Origin: Obelidium mucronatum
Lineage: Eukaryota; Chytridiomycota; Chytridiomycetes; Chytridiales; Chytriomycetaceae
Assembly: GCA_025765595.1 (NCBI GenBank)
Contig: JAIVFH010000422.1
Location: 1-21,105 of the forward strand
Direction: 5' to 3'
DNA length: 21,105 nucleotides
Shown: positions 1-9,439 of the stretch, piece by piece
Numbering within the stretch: position 1 is the stretch's first letter
How the letters are laid out: every line of letters begins with the position of its first letter
Position numbers and translations under genes: made by a program
Notes under the pieces: generated by a model
The model's input: only the letters and a program-made list of their open reading frames with translations
Databases searched by the model: none
What the model was told of the DNA's origin: nothing

Positions 1-116
1 ATGAAGTAGGCCATGAAGGTCGTGTCGTAAAGGCGTTGAAAACAGATGTTGAGCTCGGACAGGCAAGATATAAATTCTTGCAGTTTTCTATCCATCTTAC
101 ACGTGACACACATTAG

Positions 117-3100
117 GCTTATTGTCTGAAAACAAAGCTTTGAATAATGATAATGACGGACAGTCACCGCAACCAAGACTATTTGGTCTTCCAAAATCAT
201 CGACTGCAACATTTCACCACTCTAATTTGACTCAAGAAACAAACTTTGTAACGGACGACGAAGACGGAGAAAATTCAGCATCTGAATGTGATAGTGACGA
301 GGAACTGGACAACGACTACGACGAATCTATTGCCACTGATGATACCCCCTCTGCCTCCACCTTCCTCGGCTCTTCAAAAACAGCAGATAAGAGTACTGAT
401 ATCTACCTGCTTATACATCGCCTACAAACGGATATCTCGCAACACCAAGCCCTCATTGACAAACATGCAAAACGAGAACAAGAATACCAAGCATTTCGAG
501 AAGCGTACGAATCGAAGCTGTGCGTTTTGCAGAACCAAATACAGAACGTGGGTAAAGAGAGGGATGAGGCACTGAAGCGAGTGAAAGGCAAGTCCAACGG
601 CTCAGGAAACCCTGGTGGTGGTGGGGAAAGACCTGGCACAGCCGCAATCAAGCAGCGATACGATGAACAGAAACGAAAGCTAGAGTTGGAAATTTCAGAG
701 TATAAACGGAAGATGCGGGAGAAGGAGAAGGAAAACGGAAGAGGAAGAAACGAAGGATTAACAAAGCAGTTGATGCAAACCATTGAATCTCTAAAAGGTA
801 CTCTCAAAAAATATGTTTCGATACCGGGGTCATCTTTTAACATTATGTGTGATGCAGCCGAGAAGTTTAAAGCTTTGAAAGAACTGAAAAAGGAAAGCAA
901 CAAAATCCGGGAAGTGAAAACAACTAAAGAACGTGAAATCGCTCGCTTAAAAAAGCGGGAAAAGGCCGCTACCGAATTGGCTAAGCGATTGGAAAGGAGC
1001 AACCAACTTCAAGTATACAACCTTGTTAAGTTTGGTGTAGAATATTTTATTAACAGTTTTGCAGAAAATCGCAATCAAAAGACGATCAGAGGACTATGCC
1101 AAATCTCAAGCAAATCTTAAGACACTGAAGGCTGCAATGCTGAAGCAAAGTACCGCAACTCAAGCTGTTTCAAATAATATGGAGGGACATACAACCACCC
1201 TTCGTTCTTCCAAACGCCTAAAACGCGGGTCTAAAAATTTGAATTCATTGAAAGAAGATGAAGCGTTGATGCGGGCATTGAAGATCGGTATACCTGGTGG
1301 GTCAAGTGGCGCAGTTTGCTCCGTTGAGTCTGGACCTCCTATGGAAATTCGCAGCAAATTTAAGAAACAAATGATTGACAAGGAACTAATAGCAACGGGT
1401 ACGTTATTTAAGTTCTGCATATGAGTTTAACTTAAAGATGTTTACAGTTGGTTTTCGGATTGCTGAGTTGGAGTTAAATGTCATGTATTCCGCGCGAGAC
1501 AGACTAATTGGCGAACAGCGCGAACTTCTAGTACGTCCATTATTTTCCGGGCTTGGTTTTTTGAAGTCTAATTCATGTTCTGTAGGCGGAGCGAGAGCGA
1601 TGTGTAGCTGCAGAAGCCGAAATGACTGGCGTTTGGGACACTCAAAAGCCACAGTACATGGACGATCGTCTCGGTGTGATTGATATGGAAGTAGCAGTTC
1701 TAAACGCAAGAATAAGAAGCATGTTGGAAGAAATTAAGCTTGGAAAAGCTGCAGCCTCTCTGCCCTCCGCCGAAGGAGATGAAGGAGAGGAAGTCACACT
1801 AGGTTTTGAGACGACTGTGACGCATGGAAATTTGGGTTGGGAAAACGGTATATATTGAATTTTACTTTAAATCATCGCCTCACCCTGATGACCTTAGCCG
1901 TCAATTTACTTCGCTCGTTGGATTCTATTGAGATGGAATACGTGGCGGTTCTCTTACTACAGGATATTGTGGATCATAAAATCACAGTCAAGAGTATGGA
2001 AACCAAAATAGCCGACTGCGAAAAGAATATTATCGATCTACGTTCCTCGCTCGCGACTATGCGCGGCGCAGCGCTTCAAACCGCTGTTGACTATCGGAAA
2101 GAAATGGAAAATATCCGAGCTCTTGCCGAACAGAAAATTTCGTCAGTGATGGCGGAGTATCAACAAACTAAACCGTCCTCTCTCTCTCGAAGCCGTAGTT
2201 CGTTGTTTAGTTATGATGAATTCGGAGCAGCAACTCCAAAGCTTCAGAAAATGTTTGATTCAGCGTATGGGCATGGCTTTGTTGTTCTTAAACCGTCGCG
2301 TCGTGGGAACCATGTGGAACTCATTCCGGACACCGAATCCATCGCGCGAGGAGTAGAAACAGCCTTGAGGAGAGAGCAAGAGCAAGTATCCTCTATTTCA
2401 GAGGACGAAAATGGGGAAATGGAGGATATGGATTTGGACAGTGATTCACATTCTCCTGTGAGACAAAAAACCTTGGCTCCGCATACACCTGCCGGTGATT
2501 CGACCTGGATTCCACCTAAATCAAAGGCTTTGTCGCCACCTCGAAGATATAATCTGCGCCCCCGAAGTCGGCGAGTTAGCACCGATAAGGAGAACGAGGA
2601 ACTTCCACTTCCTAGTCAAACTACTCCTTCTATATCTGAGGAACCGCATGACAATTCATTGGAGCCTGAACCAGAGTCTTCTAGCATTGTTTATGATCTG
2701 CCCCCTCCATCACCGCAACAAGCTGAGTCGACACGGGGTCGGACAGACTTGCGATCTCTGTTGTCGCCCCTGAGAATCAGCCGCGCATCATCTGTCCCCT
2801 CATCACCCGCCGAACCAAACAGCAATAAGTCTATCATCTACAACTTCATTAAATCCCAGCGGTCAAAAACTTCACGGAACGCGTTGAATCAAACTCCAAC
2901 CATTGCAGAGTTGGAATTAAACAGAGTTTCGTCCGAGGAAGGAACTACCGGCACCAGTGAAGGCAATTCTATTATTGTAGAAGTTGCCAGCAACGCGTTA
3001 AAGAAGAAAGCTTCACGAGTTGCCGTTGGACCGGAAATCAGTACTACACAGGAGACAGGATCTGACGTGTTTTCCCGGTTAGCAACGAAACATACACTGG

Positions 3101-3225
3101 CAAGTCAAGCGAAAGTAATACATAGGGATTCCACAGCTATGGATGTGCCTGTGTTTGGCGATGTAACAGCGCCAAGGAAGTTGTCAATAGGCGGTAGCAT
3201 GGCCGAGTCCAGAGCTTGTGAATAA
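117..3225 (+). CDS. Kinesin-4-like motor protein, stalk and tail (5' partial)
   Basis: Five exons join in one frame: 117-1012, 1065-1398, 1448-1530, 1586-1847 and 1898-3225, giving 966 residues in the window. Every intron (49-55 nt) has GT...AG ends, and the frame holds through phases 0, 1, 0 and 1. There is no early Met, and an acceptor AG sits at 115-116, so the motor head must lie upstream. The upstream donor is not resolved. The protein starts with an acidic Ser/Asp/Glu stretch, followed by coiled coil with blocks typical of KIF4/KIF21 stalks: a LQTDISQHQALI-like segment, then YE-KL-LQ-I-ER-D-AL, REIARLKKREK, and R-EDYAKSQANLK. After a second coiled coil comes a long Ser/Pro-rich, probably disordered tail from about residue 620. 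Kinesin-4 proteins are plus-end motors acting on microtubules or chromosomes. An alternative last exon is possible (see findings). I am confident of the kinesin-4-like stalk, less so of the exact subfamily. Confidence 0.8.
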
Positions 3226-3591
3226 TGCGTAGTTTAATAACAAAGCGAAAATTAAAAAAGATTTGATCATACCTTTAAGTTCCGTAATGGTCGATATTCC
3301 TAAATTTTTTTGAACAAACCAAACGTTTTCTGTTCTCAGTTTCCCAGTAGACGATCTCAAAAAGGAAACTCGATCAGCAAGGACTCCTGAATTGAACGTT
3401 TGGAATCTTTGAAAATGACAGCAATTATTGAATGATAATGATGTGTCTAATCTAACGTCAAGAATTTGATAGATCAATCCACGATGATAAGAATATCTCA
3501 ACAGTATTCAAGGTGTCTACCTTGTTGCAAAAGAAAGGGATTATTCGTAACGGTTGGCAAATCACAAAAAATCTATTAACATTGGGCTTGA

Positions 3592-5216
3592 ATGCAACAC
3601 ATCCTCATTCTGCTTGTTCTATGCTGCCTCGGATGTTCAGCCCTCGCAACGACACCAACTGAACCATCAAAAGGAGTCATTCGGTAAGAAATGTGTCAAC
3701 TCCCAAGAGACTTCCCCTGTTCGATCAAACTCATCACACCACCACTTCCATTCAACACCAAAGACTGCCAATCCAGCGGAACCCTGCACCGCCATCCCAA
3801 ACACTTGGCAGTGGACATCGCAAAGTTCAAAGCAAACTGGCTTTGATTGGCGTTGAATTCCTTGATGAAACTGATGCATATGACCCTGAAGCCTCGCATA
3901 AGCGGGATGATGCAACACCCCCTCCGGCCGCTTCTCCTGGCAAACAGATCATTGTCGGATTAGATAACCATCAAGACTTTATTGTAAGGAAATTTAAGAG
4001 CCGCTTTACATGATCAATGTGTTTCCCCCCGTTCACCGATCCTTACCAATTCTGCACGCAGTACCATGTAGACTTTACACTGGGCACGCCCCCGCAACCC
4101 TTCAAATCGATTCTCGACACTGGATCCAATGAACTCTGGATCGGCTCTCAAACCTGCCAATCGAAATCGCAATGCAAAAACCTGCACACATTCATCCCAG
4201 AAAAATCAACGACATTCAAAGACATTAGCCAGAACCGCACGGTGCTCTCGAACATCACGTATGGAAAGGGCTTCGTGGAGGGATATCATGCGACAGATGT
4301 TCTTTCGTTGGCTGGAACCAAAATCAATGAGCAGCAGTTTTTGCTTGTGGAGAAGCAGGATACGGCGTTTTTGAAGCAAATCAATGGAACAAGTGATGGG
4401 ATTATGGGGCTTGCGTATGTTGGTGGGTTGAAGGGGTTACAGAATGTGACTGCGAGTAAGAATGCGGAGGTGGAGACTGTAGTGATGGCGTTGGTGAAGA
4501 AAGGGGTGTTGGCGCAGCCGCTGTTTTCGCTGTATCTTGCGAAAGCAGGGGATAAGGGGGATATGAAGGGGAATGGTGGGGAGTTGGTTTTGGGTGGAAT
4601 TGATGCGACAAAGTTTTATGGGAATGTCACGTATCATGCTGTTAGTCCTGTTGCGAAAAACTATTATTGGACTGTTCAAGTGAATGGGTTTTCGTTTGGG
4701 GGTGGGAGTGGGGATGGTGCTGTTTCGAATTTGTATGCAATTGTGGATAGTGGCAGTTCGTTTATTGCTATGGATGCTGTTTCGTTCAAGTCGCAGTTGC
4801 TACCGGCTTTGCAAAAAGGTGGGGCGAGTGTTACGTTCGATCCACCGACAAACTTGACGCAAATCAATTGTGCGGATCTGGGCAAGCTTCCTGCCCTTTC
4901 TTTTACTTTGGGAAATGCCACTACAGATAGTGTAAATGCTTACACTTTGAACCCCTCCGACTATATAGTCAAGAAGACTATTCAAGGAACAACATTTTGT
5001 TTGTTGGGAATCATGCCTAATGGCTTTAAGGCCAAGTCGGATGGAAGCGTCATCTGGATTTTGGGCGACGTCTTTTTGCGACGGTATTATACCGTCTTTG
5101 ACTATTCCAATGGTGGGAGACTTGGTTTTGCAACTGCGTACCAAACTTCGGGAGCTATGACTGCCGGGACCTTTGGATTCGCGATTCTAATTTCTATAGT
5201 ATTTGTTGCCTTATGA
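3592..5216 (+). CDS. Secreted pepsin-type (A1) aspartic protease, probably GPI-anchored
   Basis: Proposed exons are 3592-3683, 3764-3983 and 4062-5216, giving 488 aa. The ATG at 3592 opens a clear signal peptide (MQHILILLVLCCLGCSALA). The propeptide then reads GVIRLPIQR across the first splice, resembling the start of A1 propeptides; this favours the acceptor at 3763 over a better-looking one at 3811 that would skip it. The mature domain shows both catalytic motifs: DTGS (Asp about 123) in ILDTGSNELW, and DSGS (Asp about 333) in IVDSGSSF. The flap Tyr is in NITYGKG (about 171). The protein ends with a Ser/Gly/Ala stretch and a hydrophobic run ending FAILISIVFVAL, which fits GPI anchoring as in yapsins. 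The likely role is cell-surface or extracellular proteolysis. The catalytic domain is certain; the first splice is the weakest point. Confidence 0.88.
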
Positions 5217-5675
5217 TTCCCATTATTATTCTATCTATGTTGAAAAAATAGTAAAAATTGGCAAACAAAAATGGCGTTTGGTATCTGAATGAATCAGAGG
5301 TTTCTCAAAAAAAAAGCAGTCTGGATTCATTCAATTTGGCGCAGCCTTCAATAAAAAGGGCTATAGAAACGTGGCATACATGTACTTTTTCAAGCCGCCG
5401 CACAGTTGGCGAGAGAAACTCGACATTTGGATTCATTTCCGTATTTCATAGAGTATTCGAAAATTGTCAAACACCAAGATTCTCAAAGGATCAGAGATGG
5501 ACGCGCTTTGCGTCTTTTCCTGTTTTTGCGTTTGGGGTTAGGGTGTGGCGCAGCCGAACAAAAAAACGAATGCCAAACGCCAAAACTTCATTGCAGAAAA
5601 CCAAAAGAGAAATAATTTATTTATGAACAACTATATCATGTAAACTCGGGACCAGGGCCTCCTGTCAACTTTTAA
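5217..5675. other. Intergenic region between protease and pseudogene, with a decayed repeat
   Basis: I see no credible gene in these 459 bases. The open frames on the plus strand have no ATG in a sensible place and no family resemblance. The one structured element is a decayed copy of the SPYVEF tail repeat at about 5408-5450 (listed separately). The phrase tggcgcagcc occurs twice (5338 and 5544 areas), and a short GGGGTTAGGG string at 5534-5543 is probably chance. Confidence 0.5.
5408..5450 (-). repeat. Decayed SPYVEF-tail repeat copy
   Basis: Read on the minus strand, this block encodes EMNPNVEFLSP, closely matching EMSPYIEFLSP at 5708-5748. The nucleotide match runs over about 30 bases with a handful of substitutions. 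The surrounding frame is not open, so this looks like a leftover of the duplicated 3' end of the 6501-8203 gene rather than coding sequence. Confidence 0.55.
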
Positions 5676-6400
5676 TCATTCAACATGCAAAGCAGCCTTT
5701 AAATTTGGGGATAGAAACTCGATATAGGGACTCATTTCCAAATTTTCAGATGCACAAGTAGCACAAGTTGGGGATCGAAACTCAACGTATGGACTTATTT
5801 CCAATTTTTCATGCTCGCGGTGGTGAGCTTGTGTATGCACTTCTTCTTCTTCTTCTTCTTCTCTTCTGACATTTGGACTGCAAAATACGAGATCCTTGGC
5901 AACTTCGTGGCCTGCCAATGGATTGCCGCTTGCTGAGATTCTGTGAGCATCCGCAAGGGAGCAAAGCGCGTCAGCAAATATGAAGTCATCTGGCCCCATA
6001 ACCTCATTTTGTTGGAAAGATGACGGTGGTGGATTCAGAGACTCGGGAACTTGATGGCCTTTTGAAGCAATTGATTCGTGTCCTGCTTGACTGACTTGCA
6101 GTGCAAGTTGCGTCGTTTGGTATGGAGAAGGAGGAGGGGAGACTAGTGGTTCTTTGAGAACTTTCAGTTGTGCTTGGGAAGCGTCTGCAGACATCATGGT
6201 GGGATCTACTTGGTGATTGTTGCTTTGTTATTCGTTCTCGCCAATGATGTGTTTGATTCATCTTATTTAAGATGTTCTCTAATAATTGATTTTTGGGAAG
6301 GAACGTGGTGCGGTCCATCGGACTATTTGTTGATGTTCTTTTTGTGTTCAATTGTGGCTTGAACTTTTGCACACTTTACAGTCCCTTTGCCACTTCATTT
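5676..6400 (-). pseudogene. Truncated, frameshifted duplicate of the PH-domain-like gene
   Basis: The minus-strand frame from the ATG at 6197 to 5676 (173 aa) matches the C-terminal part of the neighbouring 6501-8203 protein. Shared landmarks in order: QAQ-K, EEPLVS/KEPLVSPP, PPSSFQQ, IMG-DF/VMGPDDF, DHRVS/AHRIS, then SPYVEF-SP. Here the SPYVEF tail occurs twice (5708-5748 and 5771-5810). Similarity continues upstream in a different frame, where KFKPQ matches IFKPQ of the parent, so a shift of net +7 bases near 6200 broke the frame. Further upstream, GGA-CTG-TAA aligns with GGA-TTG-AAA of the parent, giving an in-frame stop at 6376-6378. The GC-rich N-terminal exon and the PH region are absent. 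An acidic run (EEEEEEE) comes from a GAA microsatellite. Expression of the 173-aa tail from its own ATG cannot be excluded. Confidence 0.72.
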
Positions 6401-6500
6401 GTTAAAACCAAATGCTAAAAAGAATATATTCGAAAAATAAAACAAACAAAGAAAGGATTGGATTTGAGCAAAGTTTTTTCTTTTTTTTTTGTAAATCGAA

Positions 6501-8203
6501 TCACTTCCGATTTGGACTTCCACCAATTCCAGGCGATGTGAACTCGACATATGGACTCAATTCAAATTGTTCACGATTCAGCAAGTGAGGTTGCATTAAG
6601 GAAACTTCTCCCTCCCTTCCTGTGGTCGTGGGAGATGGTTTCACCCCATCTGGACTTGACGACGATGTTTTGAGAAATTCTTTCATAGAGTCTGAATCGC
6701 TTGTGGAGACTCTGTGGTCATAAACAAACGAGCGAAGAACTTCTGTTGTAAAGTCGGTGCCCATAATGTTTTGTGGCGGTTGCTGTTGGAAAGACGATGG
6801 TGCAGGAGGAATGGGAAGGTCTTTTGTTGTGGCTGCAATTGATCCGTGAACTGATTGATTGTTTTGTAAAGAGGAACGTGGGGATGGAAGTTGCATAGGT
6901 TTGTAAGTTGAAGGAGAAGAAACTAGCGGCTCTTCGAGAATTCCAGGAGGGGGAGGAGCGCCTTTCGGTTGTGCTTGAAGAGTATCTTCAGCGATGGATC
7001 TACTCGTTGATGTTGATGTTGATGTGATTGCTATGGTTGATGGCGAGTTTGTTTGCTCGTATGAAGATGCTCTCTGGTAGTTGATTGTTGGGATGGGAGA
7101 TTGTGAAGGTGATTTGCTGTAGTTTGTAGGGCTACTTTGCTGTTGATGCTGTGGCTTGAATATCCCAAATCCTTTCAATCCCATCACTTTTGCGCGCAAA
7201 TCATTCATGCTTTTTCGAATAACAGGAGACGTCACAGAACCGGGAGTGGTCGGAGTTGTTGAGTTAATTGAATTGTTCCTAATCGTCGAGTTCATGGTAG
7301 ACATGGAATTTCGACTTGATTCATTTGATTCACTCCAGTATGAGGAATAGTTTGCTGAATTGGTTTGAGAATCGTGAATGGGTCTCTTTTGTACGGATTG
7401 AGAACGTCTATTGCTGGATACAATGTCCATGGATTTATAAAACGCATTTTCCCATTTTTGATATTCCAGGGAGCTTGTAGCAGAGAATCTGAACTCGTTC
7501 TTTCCCTGACGAAGAGCAAATGTGCCAGGAAGTCCCAACTCCACCTCACTAATGTAATGATCGACAGTGTTGATGTTTATAAAGTGAGGAGCTTCTTGGC
7601 GCATCCCGGGTTCAATGATGATCAGGACGGGAGTTTTTTCAACAGCGGCCTGTAGTATCGCATTCACATTCACAGATCAGAACAGAACAGAACAGAACAG
7701 CGCAGCTTATCCATTCCGCCAGTTACCTTTGTAATGTGGCCAAAGGCCATGCACACTCGCTGGTCCATAATGTCTGGCACGAGCCCGTTTGCAAAGCCCC
7801 GATGAGCGCTCGCATCATTGTCGCCGACATCATCGCAGCCCTCGGGCGGCGCCAGCGGCCTGTGGTGGCTGGGCAGCGAGTGCAGAAAGACCCGCTCGTA
7901 CAGCTCCTGGATGTCCGCTGTTGTTGTTGGGTAGGCGAGCAGCAGCTGCTTGCGGCGCTGCTGCTGCGGCGGCGGCTGCTCGAGGAACGCCGCCTTGCGC
8001 CGCGGCGCCGCAAGCAGTCCGGCCATCAGCAGGCACGAGTCGTCAAAGTGGTTCGGGTTCGGGTGGTTCGGGTGGTTCAAGTGGTTCAAGTGGTTCGGGT
8101 CGCCAGAGTGGTTCGAGCCCCGCGACTGCGGCCGGCCGGCGGCGTTCGAAAAGCTCGACGACGGTCGCCGCGGGCGGCTCTGGCTGCGCTGGCTGTACTC
8201 CAT
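6501..8203 (-). CDS. PH-domain-like protein with low-complexity arms and SPYVEF tail
   Basis: There are two exons, 8203-7727 and 7649-6501, joined in phase 0 across a 77-nt intron (GTAACT...TACAG), giving 541 aa. Residues about 1-60 are Ser/Arg/Asn/His-rich with an Asn-His-Leu/Pro tandem repeat. Residues about 150-235 resemble the later strands and helix of a PH domain: VLIIIEPG, then FININTVDHYISEVELG, TFALRQGKNEFRFSA and the helix SSLEYQKWENAF with the typical Trp. The remainder is Ser/Thr/Pro/Gln-rich and likely disordered, ending FELSPYVEFTSP near the C-terminus. PH domains bind phosphoinositides or proteins, so a membrane-associated scaffold is plausible, but no function can be assigned. 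Exon 1 is strikingly GC-rich compared with exon 2. The gene is divergently arranged with member A, 117 bp apart. Confidence 0.78.
7679..7700. repeat. AACAG pentanucleotide microsatellite in intron
   Basis: Four tandem AACAG units plus a partial one lie inside the 7650-7726 intron of the PH-domain-like gene. This is a simple sequence repeat with no evident function. Confidence 0.8.
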
Positions 8204-8320
8204 TGAACTGTTTCTATTTTTATCTCCAAAAAATAATGCGTCTTCTTTCTCTCTCTGCTTCTCATCTGCTTTGAAATGCGATAAACCTTTGAAAAGTAAA
8301 TCGTTTCAACAGTGAATGCG
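8204..8320. promoter_or_regulatory. Divergent promoter region between the PH-domain-like gene and member A
   Basis: Only 117 bp separate the ATG at 8203 (minus strand) from the first in-frame ATG at 8321 (plus strand), so both promoters must share this stretch or overlap the coding regions. On the minus side an AT-rich GATAAAAATAG string lies at about 8213-8223, just upstream of the ATG. A pyrimidine-rich TCTTTCTCTCTC stretch lies at about 8240-8255. The transcription starts are not visible. Confidence 0.45.
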
Positions 8321-9300
8321 ATGATGAATAATCGCCAATGTTCAATATGCAGCGGCAAGGCAAGAAAAAATTCAAAAAAAAATCTTTCAATGAGAACATC
8401 ATCATTGCAGCATCTCCCAAGTCCCCTGACCGCTGCTTCCAGCCATTCTCAGGATGCTCGATTTGCCCGTACTCTCAGCCTCATATGCCCTCAGCTTGAG
8501 GCGTTGGTTGATCAGCTGCATCTGACTTTGGTCGCAACTGTCGAATGCAGTCTTCAAGACTCTCCTTGCTACTTTAGCACAATAAGGCCTACCGCCCTCG
8601 AAGAAAAAGTTTATTTTCTTAGGATTCACAATCGGTCGCGTCATACTTATTGTAATCTTTTTTTTCATAGCTGTCAAATGTTGTGTACCATCAACGTGTC
8701 AGTCTCTTGAATTCAGACCTTCATTCATCACGCGCTTTCAGAAATTATAGCAATCTTATTTCATGGATCTCATTTACTCTTTTCCTTATCGTTGTTGGAA
8801 TTGGTGTAATGCTTTGGGTTAAACAAGTTGAAAATTTGGTTTTGAGTATTTTTTTGCTTGTTCTTGGTGTTGCTTGTTTGGTGTTTAGAATCTATGCTTT
8901 TTTGTCGAATCCAAAGGTGTGCTTTTTTTAAATTGACCGCCGAAGGCGGACATTCACCGCCGAAGGCAATGCATTCGGTTTTTCTTTTCTTCTCTTTTCG
9001 CTGAAGGCACCCCACCGAAAATACAATCTTACCGCCGAAGGCGGTGTATTCCTTCTGTTCATAATTCATCAAACCACTCTCTTTCCTTTTTCTCACCTTT
9101 CTCAACTACTGTAGTACTTTGAAATTGGCACCAATGCATGCACTGAATGGTCAAATCAAGATGAAACGAATGGAGTGAATCTCCTTTATCGCTTCAAACA
9201 CGATCCTTATTCCAAAGTACCCAATGACTGTTGGATAGAAATCTATGAGCGAAAGCGGAAAGACTCGAATGAGGAAAAGTTACCAACGTACACCCCTTAA
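8321..9300 (+). CDS. Array member A: two-TM protein with C-terminal LPTY, divergent
   Basis: There are three exons: 8321-8608, 8671-8916 and 9115-9300, all phase 0, giving 239 aa. It is recognised by gapless alignment to members B-D across the first splice: LEEK joined to LSNVVYHQRVSLLN matches LEDKIPNLTYLTRMNELN. CYFSTIRPTALEEK matches FFNNNRPQRLEDK. Two hydrophobic helices follow (WISFTLFLIVVGIGVML and LSIFLLVLGVACLVF). The second intron sits at the family's conserved site (NPK then YFEIG), and the protein ends KLPTYTP. This is the most diverged member. It lacks a PPxY motif, and its N-terminus is Ser/Cys/Lys-rich. The start is uncertain, since 8321 is simply the first in-frame ATG. The 198-nt second intron contains palindromic repeats. 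Function is unknown; it may be a membrane adaptor (see findings). Confidence 0.72.
8936..9045. repeat. Short palindromic repeats inside intron 2 of member A
   Basis: Three copies of ACCGCCGAAGGC(GGT) occur at 8936-8949, 8956-8969 and 9031-9045. The last is a perfect inverted repeat, ACCGCC-GAA-GGCGGT. A degenerate piece (CTGAAGGCACC) lies near 9001-9012. They could fold as small GC hairpins in the intron RNA, or be scars of a short mobile repeat. Nothing else in the intron looks coding. Confidence 0.7.
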
Positions 9301-9439
9301 ATAAACCAGAATCTATGATTTATATAATTCTTTTTTTGGAATGTAAAGGTGGACAAGAATATTTCTATGGGTTACCAAAAATAAATTCCCAAGTCATTAT
9401 TAACTCAATTACCTCTGACCAAAAAAAAAAATATTCATT

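Noticed and set aside
1..114. Open frame 3-113 as the preceding kinesin exon
   Set aside because: The translation is helical and plausible, but no good donor in the phase required by the acceptor at 115-116 was found, so I did not include it.
403..1002. Long minus-strand open frame (199 codons) opposite the kinesin stalk
   Set aside because: It is the mirror of a Lys/Glu-rich coiled coil, giving a Phe/Ser/Leu-rich frame with no domain; the plus strand has clear family blocks and consistent splicing.
4402..4921. Minus-strand open frames opposite the aspartic protease
   Set aside because: Pro/Ser/Thr-rich translation of the reverse of a conserved catalytic domain, with no start context or family match.
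5258..5626. Plus-strand open frame of 122 codons downstream of the protease
   Set aside because: It begins at a TTG, has no similarity I recognise and overlaps the decayed minus-strand SPYVEF repeat.
7736..8315. Plus-strand open frames in the GC-rich exon
   Set aside because: GC-rich DNA lacks stops in several frames. The minus frame has the ATG, joins in phase to the PH-like exon and the plus frames are low-complexity Ala/Arg/Ser.
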